From: Candidatus Koribacter versatilis Ellin345
Lineage (GTDB): Bacteria > Acidobacteriota > Terriglobia > Terriglobales > Acidobacteriaceae
Direction: 5' to 3'
NCBI RefSeq assembly: GCF_000014005.1
Contig: NC_008009.1
Coordinates: forward strand, 2,852,001-2,916,000
Length of the DNA stretch: 64,000 bases
A model generated the notes under the pieces. The model did not search any database and was not told the DNA's origin. It saw only the letters and a list, made by a program, of their open reading frames with translations. Shown one piece after another: positions 60,474 to 64,000 of this stretch. The translations under genes and the position numbers were made by a program. Positions within the stretch are counted from its first letter, which is position 1; every line of letters starts with the position of its first letter.

Positions 60474-61151
60474 TTACATGTGTTTGGGCGAGGCGCTATC
60501 GAGCAACGCGATCAACGGCTGTCCGGAGGCGGGTGTGGTCACTTGCCCGTCGCGAACGATCTGGGTGGCGTCCACACTCTTGCCGTAGAGCGACTTGTTG
60601 GCGTCGTTATCGCCTTCCATGGAGGCACTGCCGAGCGAGGCGCCAGCGAAGAGGCCTTCTTTGGCGCGCGAATAGGTGTAGATATCCGCGTCCACCGCTA
60701 CCGCTTTGGCGCCGGACGGACCGGCATTGGCAGAGGCGTCGGAGCCGAGCTTGAGTTTGCCGGAGAGGGCTTTATTAGCGGCCTGCTGGTTCATCACCAG
60801 CAAGACAAAGTCAGTTGAGGAACCGCCGAGTTGAACGCCGAGGCTGCCCGTGTCGAGCGAGTACATGGCGGGCGCACTCCACTTGCCGGACATGGTGGTG
60901 CCGGTGCGACAAGTCAGCAAGCCGCGGCCGTAGCTTACGCCGATCCCGATGCCGACCTTTTTTACGCGGGGAAACACGAGCACACAAACAGATTTATTCA
61001 GGACTTCATGCGGGATGCCGTTGGTTTGGCCGACGACCGCTTTCAGAACATCGGTTGACTCGGAGATCCGCTGATCCATTTTCTTATCGGCGGCAAGAGC
61101 TGGGAGCGAAAGTGCGAGTACGATCGCGAGCGAGAGGGACTTCGTTTTCAT
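60474..61151 (-). CDS. SYLF-domain exported lipid-binding-type protein
   Basis: 225 aa from ATG 61151 (AAGGAG about 7 nt upstream). Signal peptide LSLAIVLALSLPALA. SYLF domain from residue 60 on: KSVCVLVFPRVKKVGIGIGV, SYGRGLLTCRTGTTMSGKWS, LGVQLGGSSTDFVLLVMNQQ, GSDASANAGPSGAKA and DIYTYSRAKEGLFAGASLGS, the order seen in SYLF/Ysc84 proteins (actin/phosphoinositide binding in eukaryotes). Bacterial SYLF proteins are exported and of unknown role. Strong terminator downstream. Confidence 0.93.
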   Translation of the reverse strand: MKTKSLSLAIVLALSLPALAADKKMDQRISESTDVLKAVVGQTNGIPHEVLNKSVCVLVFPRVKKVGIGIGVSYGRGLLTCRTGTTMSGKWSAPAMYSLDTGSLGVQLGGSSTDFVLLVMNQQAANKALSGKLKLGSDASANAGPSGAKAVAVDADIYTYSRAKEGLFAGASLGSASMEGDNDANKSLYGKSVDATQIVRDGQVTTPASGQPLIALLDSASPKHM

Positions 61152-61293
61152 GAAGCACTCCTTGTTTCGGAAAGATGTGAGCCGATGGGGACGTGTGCGC
61201 TGGAGAAAGCTGCAGCAAGTGCGGAGTATGGTGCGCGGAATGGGGGCGTGGGGCAACTGTCAGGGTTGACAGGGGAGCGCAGGGGCCCTTCGT

Positions 61294-61938
61294 TCAGGCC
61301 CTGCGGATGGTCACATGGGTCGCGCCTTCGCCTTTTACGGAGTCCACTACCTGATAGCCCAGCTTTGGCCAGTTCAGGCCGGAGAAGAGTGGCTCGCCTT
61401 CACCGAGCAGCACAGGAGAGAGGGCGAGGTGTAGTTCGTCAACGAGGCCTGCTGCGATGTATTGGCGGATGGTGGCAGCGCCGCCGCCAATGCGGACGTC
61501 TTTGCCTTGGGCGGCTTCTTTGGCGCGCTGTAGGGCGATCTCGGGGCCTTCGGTTACGAAGTGGAAGGTGGTGCCGCCCTTCATTTCTAACGATGGGCGC
61601 GCGTGGTGGGTGAGGACGAAAGTTGGGACGTGATAGGGCGGCTCTTCTCCCCACCAGCCTTTCCAGTCGTAATTGGGCCACGGGCCGCGGACGGGACCGA
61701 ACATATTGCGGCCGAGGATCCAGGCGCCGACGTTGTCGAAAGAGCGGAGGGCGAAATCGTTGTCGATGCCGCGGGTGCCGCCTTCTTTGCCCTGCATTTT
61801 TTGGAAGACATCGGTGGGGAAAAACCATGCGAAGGCTTGGGGCATGCCGACGCCTAGCGGGTTGTTGAGGTCTTGATGAAGGCCGGCACCGAAGCCGTCG
61901 AGGGAGACGGAGAATGCATTTACACGAAGTTTGGACAT
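61294..61938 (-). CDS. Dihydrofolate-reductase/RibD-like protein
   Basis: 214 aa from ATG 61938 (AGAGGAAAA upstream); the longer frame crosses a repeat. Features of the RibD C-terminal/DHFR family: SKLRVNAFSVSLDGFGAG, DNVGAWILGRNMFGPVRGPW (GRxxF), PTFVLTHHARPSLEM, KDVRIGGGAATIRQYIAAGL and VDELHLALSPVLLGEGEPLF. Such NADPH-binding proteins are usually of unknown substrate. Probably a reductase in secondary metabolism or stress; no operon partner. Confidence 0.9.
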   Translation of the reverse strand: MSKLRVNAFSVSLDGFGAGLHQDLNNPLGVGMPQAFAWFFPTDVFQKMQGKEGGTRGIDNDFALRSFDNVGAWILGRNMFGPVRGPWPNYDWKGWWGEEPPYHVPTFVLTHHARPSLEMKGGTTFHFVTEGPEIALQRAKEAAQGKDVRIGGGAATIRQYIAAGLVDELHLALSPVLLGEGEPLFSGLNWPKLGYQVVDSVKGEGATHVTIRRA

Positions 61939-61999
61939 GAGTTTTCCTCTTGCAGGATAGTCGAATGAGGTGGGGGAGAATCGACATTGGCGTGGGTCG

Positions 62000-62045
62000 A
62001 GGCGAACAACAGATTCCTCGTTGCGCTCGGAATGACAAGAGGGGG
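62000..62045 (+). repeat. GACAAGAGAGAGT-family repeat, copy 3
   Basis: GCGAACAACAGATTCCTCGT then GCGCTCGGAATGACAAGAGG. Orientation as the other two copies. Confidence 0.55.
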
Positions 62046-62068
62046 TGGACTGGCCGCGAGGCGTTTGC

Positions 62069-62189
62069 AGGGGCTGAAGCCCGGAATCTATTGGGCAGTG
62101 CTTTTCGGCACGACTGAAGTCGTGCCCTGATACAAAGCCTTTCGAAACGAGTTTTTCAGCAGCCTGTAAAGTCGTGCCCTGATGCAAAC
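62069..62189 (+). repeat. GGGGCTAAAGCCCC / CTGATACAAA repeat, copy R3
   Basis: CAGGGGCTGAAGCCCGG, CGGCACGACTGAAGTCGTGC and two CCTGATACAAA-like blocks. Longest copy in the window. Confidence 0.7.
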
Positions 62190-62277
62190 CGGGAATCAGA
62201 TACAGAGCAAGATCAGAGAAAGAGCAAGATTCGAAGGAAGATCGGATACGAAGCGAAATTTTGAAACGACGCAAGAA

Positions 62278-64000
62278 TCAGAAGCTGTGGGCGGATTCCA
62301 GGATTTCTGACGCGTGGTTGATGGCGGCGGTGGTGAGTTGGATCTGTTCGACTAGGGCTTGCTGGTCGTGGTGCTCGATGGCTTCGGTGATGCCGGGGAG
62401 GACGATGGCTTCGTAGCCGGTGGACTCGCCGGGGGCGTAGATGGCGTGACGGAACCAGGGGCGGCTGGGGAGGCCGTTGGTCAGGAAGGCGCGTTCGGCA
62501 TCGCGCAACGCGGTGTTGATGCGGGCGGGGCTGGCGGCGCGACCGGCTTTCACCGCGCCTAGCAGCATGCTCCCCGCGGATTGCAGGCGCTTGGAGGCTT
62601 TGGTCAGCTCATCGAATTTTGGGCCGCCTTCGGGGAAGGATTCGGCGGCACGTTGTTTCGTGTATTCGATGTAGGCTTCAATTTCCTGACCGTAATCTTC
62701 GTAATCGAAGGGGAGAACATCGGCGTCGGCCATGCGGAGGACTTGCAGGCCGTGGAGTCGCGCCATTTGCTGCTCGTAGGCGAACTTTGGATCGGCGAAC
62801 TTGGTGAACCAGGTGTAGTCGTCGAAGGCGGAGTGGTAGACGCCGTAGGGACCGTGGCTACCCATGTCGGCGGAGGCGACGCCGATGTGCTCGAGGAACG
62901 GGGTGTAGTCGGAGCCGCTGCCGAGATCGCCGACGGCGACATCCTGATGCGGGGGCGCGGCGGAAGAGTGGCGTGCGGAGCCGTTGACATCGGGAAAGAC
63001 TTCGTTGCGCTGCGGCGATTTGCCGGAAGTGCGCTCGGTCCAGGCGTCGTAGACGCTGCCGCCTTGCGGGCTGGGAACGGACTTCGCGACATCGCGCATG
63101 AACTGCTTGAGACTGGGCACCGACGCGGCGGCGAAGTTGGGGCCGGTGACCGCGACGTCCATGTTGAAGTAGGCGACGGCCCCGCTGAGTTCCTGCGCGT
63201 GTTGCTCGACCCATTCAGTGGAGCCGACCATTCCCTGCTCTTCGGCGTCCCAACTGGCGAAGATAATAGTGCGCTTGGGACGCCAGCCTGCTTTTAGAAG
63301 CTGGCCGATGCCGCGCACGGCCTCAAGCTGGGCGACGGTGCCACTGCCGGGATCGGCGGCGCCGAAGACCCAGGCGTCACGATGATTACCGGACAGGACG
63401 ATGTCGCTGGGATACTCGGCGCCCTTGACGGTGCCGATGACGTTCCAGATGGTGCGGTACTCGTAGTGGACAGCGATCTTGAGGTGGACCTTCACCGGGC
63501 CAACACCGAGGTGATATGTGAACGGCAACGCGCCTTGCCACGAGCGCGGAGACTCGGGGCCAGCGAGGTGCTGGAGAATCGGTGAGGCGTCGGCGTAAGA
63601 GAGCGGGAGAACCGGGATCTTGGGCAGGCTGGCGGATTGCGCGGCTTCGGTGCGTTCGGCAGTGGCGCTGGAAGGCGCTCCGGGTGTGGTGGGATCGCCG
63701 GGATAGCGGAACATAAAGTGGACATCGCCACGCTGCACGGCACTGGAGGGACGGTACGGGCCCTTGGGATAGACGTCACCCTTGAAGTAGCCGTCGTCCA
63801 TGGGATCGGAATAGAGGATGACGCCGGCGGCGCCGCGCTGCTGCGCCTGCAGAACTTTTACGCCGCGGAAGATTTCGCCGTAGCGAATGATGACGAGCTT
63901 CCCTTTTACATCTACGCCGGCTTGCGCGAGGGTGTCGAAGTCTTCGGGGCGGCCGTAATTCGCGTACAAGACTTCGGCAGTGACATCGGCTGAAGGCGTG
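62278..64000 (-). CDS. M28-family zinc peptidase (PSMA/GCPII-like), N-terminus beyond window
   Basis: About 570 C-terminal residues visible; the frame continues past the right edge (residues upstream read as TPSADVTAEV). PA domain insert (GKLVIIRYGEIFRGVKVLQA, AAGVILYSDPMDDGYFKGDV), then the catalytic M28 part with Zn ligands and catalytic residues in NHRDAWVFGAADPGSGT (His, Asp), WDAEEQGMVGS (Glu-Glu), NMDVAVTGPN (Asp) and SAFDDYTW-type YHSAFDDYTWFTKF (His). The C-terminal dimerisation-like domain has YEDYGQEIEAY. Resembles glutamate carboxypeptidase II. Location (periplasm or outside) depends on the missing N-terminus. Confidence 0.9.
   Translation of the reverse strand, partial: TPSADVTAEVLYANYGRPEDFDTLAQAGVDVKGKLVIIRYGEIFRGVKVLQAQQRGAAGVILYSDPMDDGYFKGDVYPKGPYRPSSAVQRGDVHFMFRYPGDPTTPGAPSSATAERTEAAQSASLPKIPVLPLSYADASPILQHLAGPESPRSWQGALPFTYHLGVGPVKVHLKIAVHYEYRTIWNVIGTVKGAEYPSDIVLSGNHRDAWVFGAADPGSGTVAQLEAVRGIGQLLKAGWRPKRTIIFASWDAEEQGMVGSTEWVEQHAQELSGAVAYFNMDVAVTGPNFAAASVPSLKQFMRDVAKSVPSPQGGSVYDAWTERTSGKSPQRNEVFPDVNGSARHSSAAPPHQDVAVGDLGSGSDYTPFLEHIGVASADMGSHGPYGVYHSAFDDYTWFTKFADPKFAYEQQMARLHGLQVLRMADADVLPFDYEDYGQEIEAYIEYTKQRAAESFPEGGPKFDELTKASKRLQSAGSMLLGAVKAGRAASPARINTALRDAERAFLTNGLPSRPWFRHAIYAPGESTGYEAIVLPGITEAIEHHDQQALVEQIQLTTAAINHASEILESAHSF

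Larger units (their letters stand above)
61939..62277. other. Intergenic region with two repeat families
   Basis: 339 nt between the reductase and the peptidase, no gene. It holds a copy of the GACAAGAG-type repeat (62000-62045) and repeat R3 (62069-62189). Confidence 0.6.

Noticed and set aside
1-64000. CRISPR array or cas genes
   Set aside because: No regularly spaced repeats with unique spacers, no cas motifs found.

Overview
The window looks like a chromosomal segment of an acidobacterium (Acidobacteriota, Terriglobia, Koribacter-like). This rests on moderately high GC, many GTG and TTG starts, large secreted Ig/CARDB-repeat proteins, an S53 peptidase, a propeller-type sensor kinase, and several families of short palindromic intergenic repeats. 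The affiliation is inferred from gene content, not from a marker gene. One tRNA (Leu, anticodon UAG) is present; no rRNA, CRISPR array or prophage was seen.

Layout. 0-6.6 kb (minus strand): a stressosome-type operon reading rsbR, rsbS, rsbT, an RsbT/RsbX-like fusion, two hybrid histidine kinases, then an ArsA-type ATPase cut by the window edge. 6.7-9.4 kb: an exported protein, a DUF2062 membrane protein and a CPBP protease. 9.4-18.5 kb: an accessory-looking stretch of small genes (a 36-aa membrane peptide, DUF1801, YCII, DUF2277, a 5'-3' exonuclease, DUF4262, a hipBA toxin-antitoxin pair with an operator array, lipoprotein and secreted proteins). Its gaps carry a dispersed 30-40 bp repeat. 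18.5-31.7 kb: GHMP kinase, YVTN propeller divergent from a TonB receptor, OPT transporter overlapping a putative metallopeptidase, a Crp/Fnr regulator, and a 1251-aa S53 peptidase. 31.7-39.3 kb: TPR protein, cupin, a propeller sensor kinase with its NarL-type regulator, DoxX-like protein, a FixJ-like regulator lacking its phospho-acceptor Asp, and tRNA-Leu. 39.4-44 kb: a Tat-exported PfpI-type protein, a complete IS1111-type element, a pilin and an aspartyl protease. 44-53.3 kb: a 1619-aa CARDB/beta-helix surface protein, then GNAT, DUF6916, three phage-tail-collar proteins and a Tat-exported DUF6916 protein. 53.4-58.1 kb (minus): gcvT-gcvH-gcvPA-gcvPB. 58.3-64 kb: a lone receiver, a 56-aa Cys-rich protein, a DUF6569/ARPP-1-like protein, SYLF, a DHFR/RibD-like reductase and an M28 peptidase cut by the edge.

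Main discoveries. The IS1111-type element (14-bp perfect subterminal inverted repeats) sits inside a copy of the same palindromic repeat that punctuates 10.7-18.5 kb. Joining its two flanks restores a repeat that aligns with the intact copies. Its long 3' non-coding end folds into several hairpins, as expected for a bridge/seekRNA. The hipBA promoter carries three inverted repeats, all with a 10-bp spacer. The 49.3-52.3 kb tail-collar/DUF6916 cluster is the best candidate for an incompletely described system.
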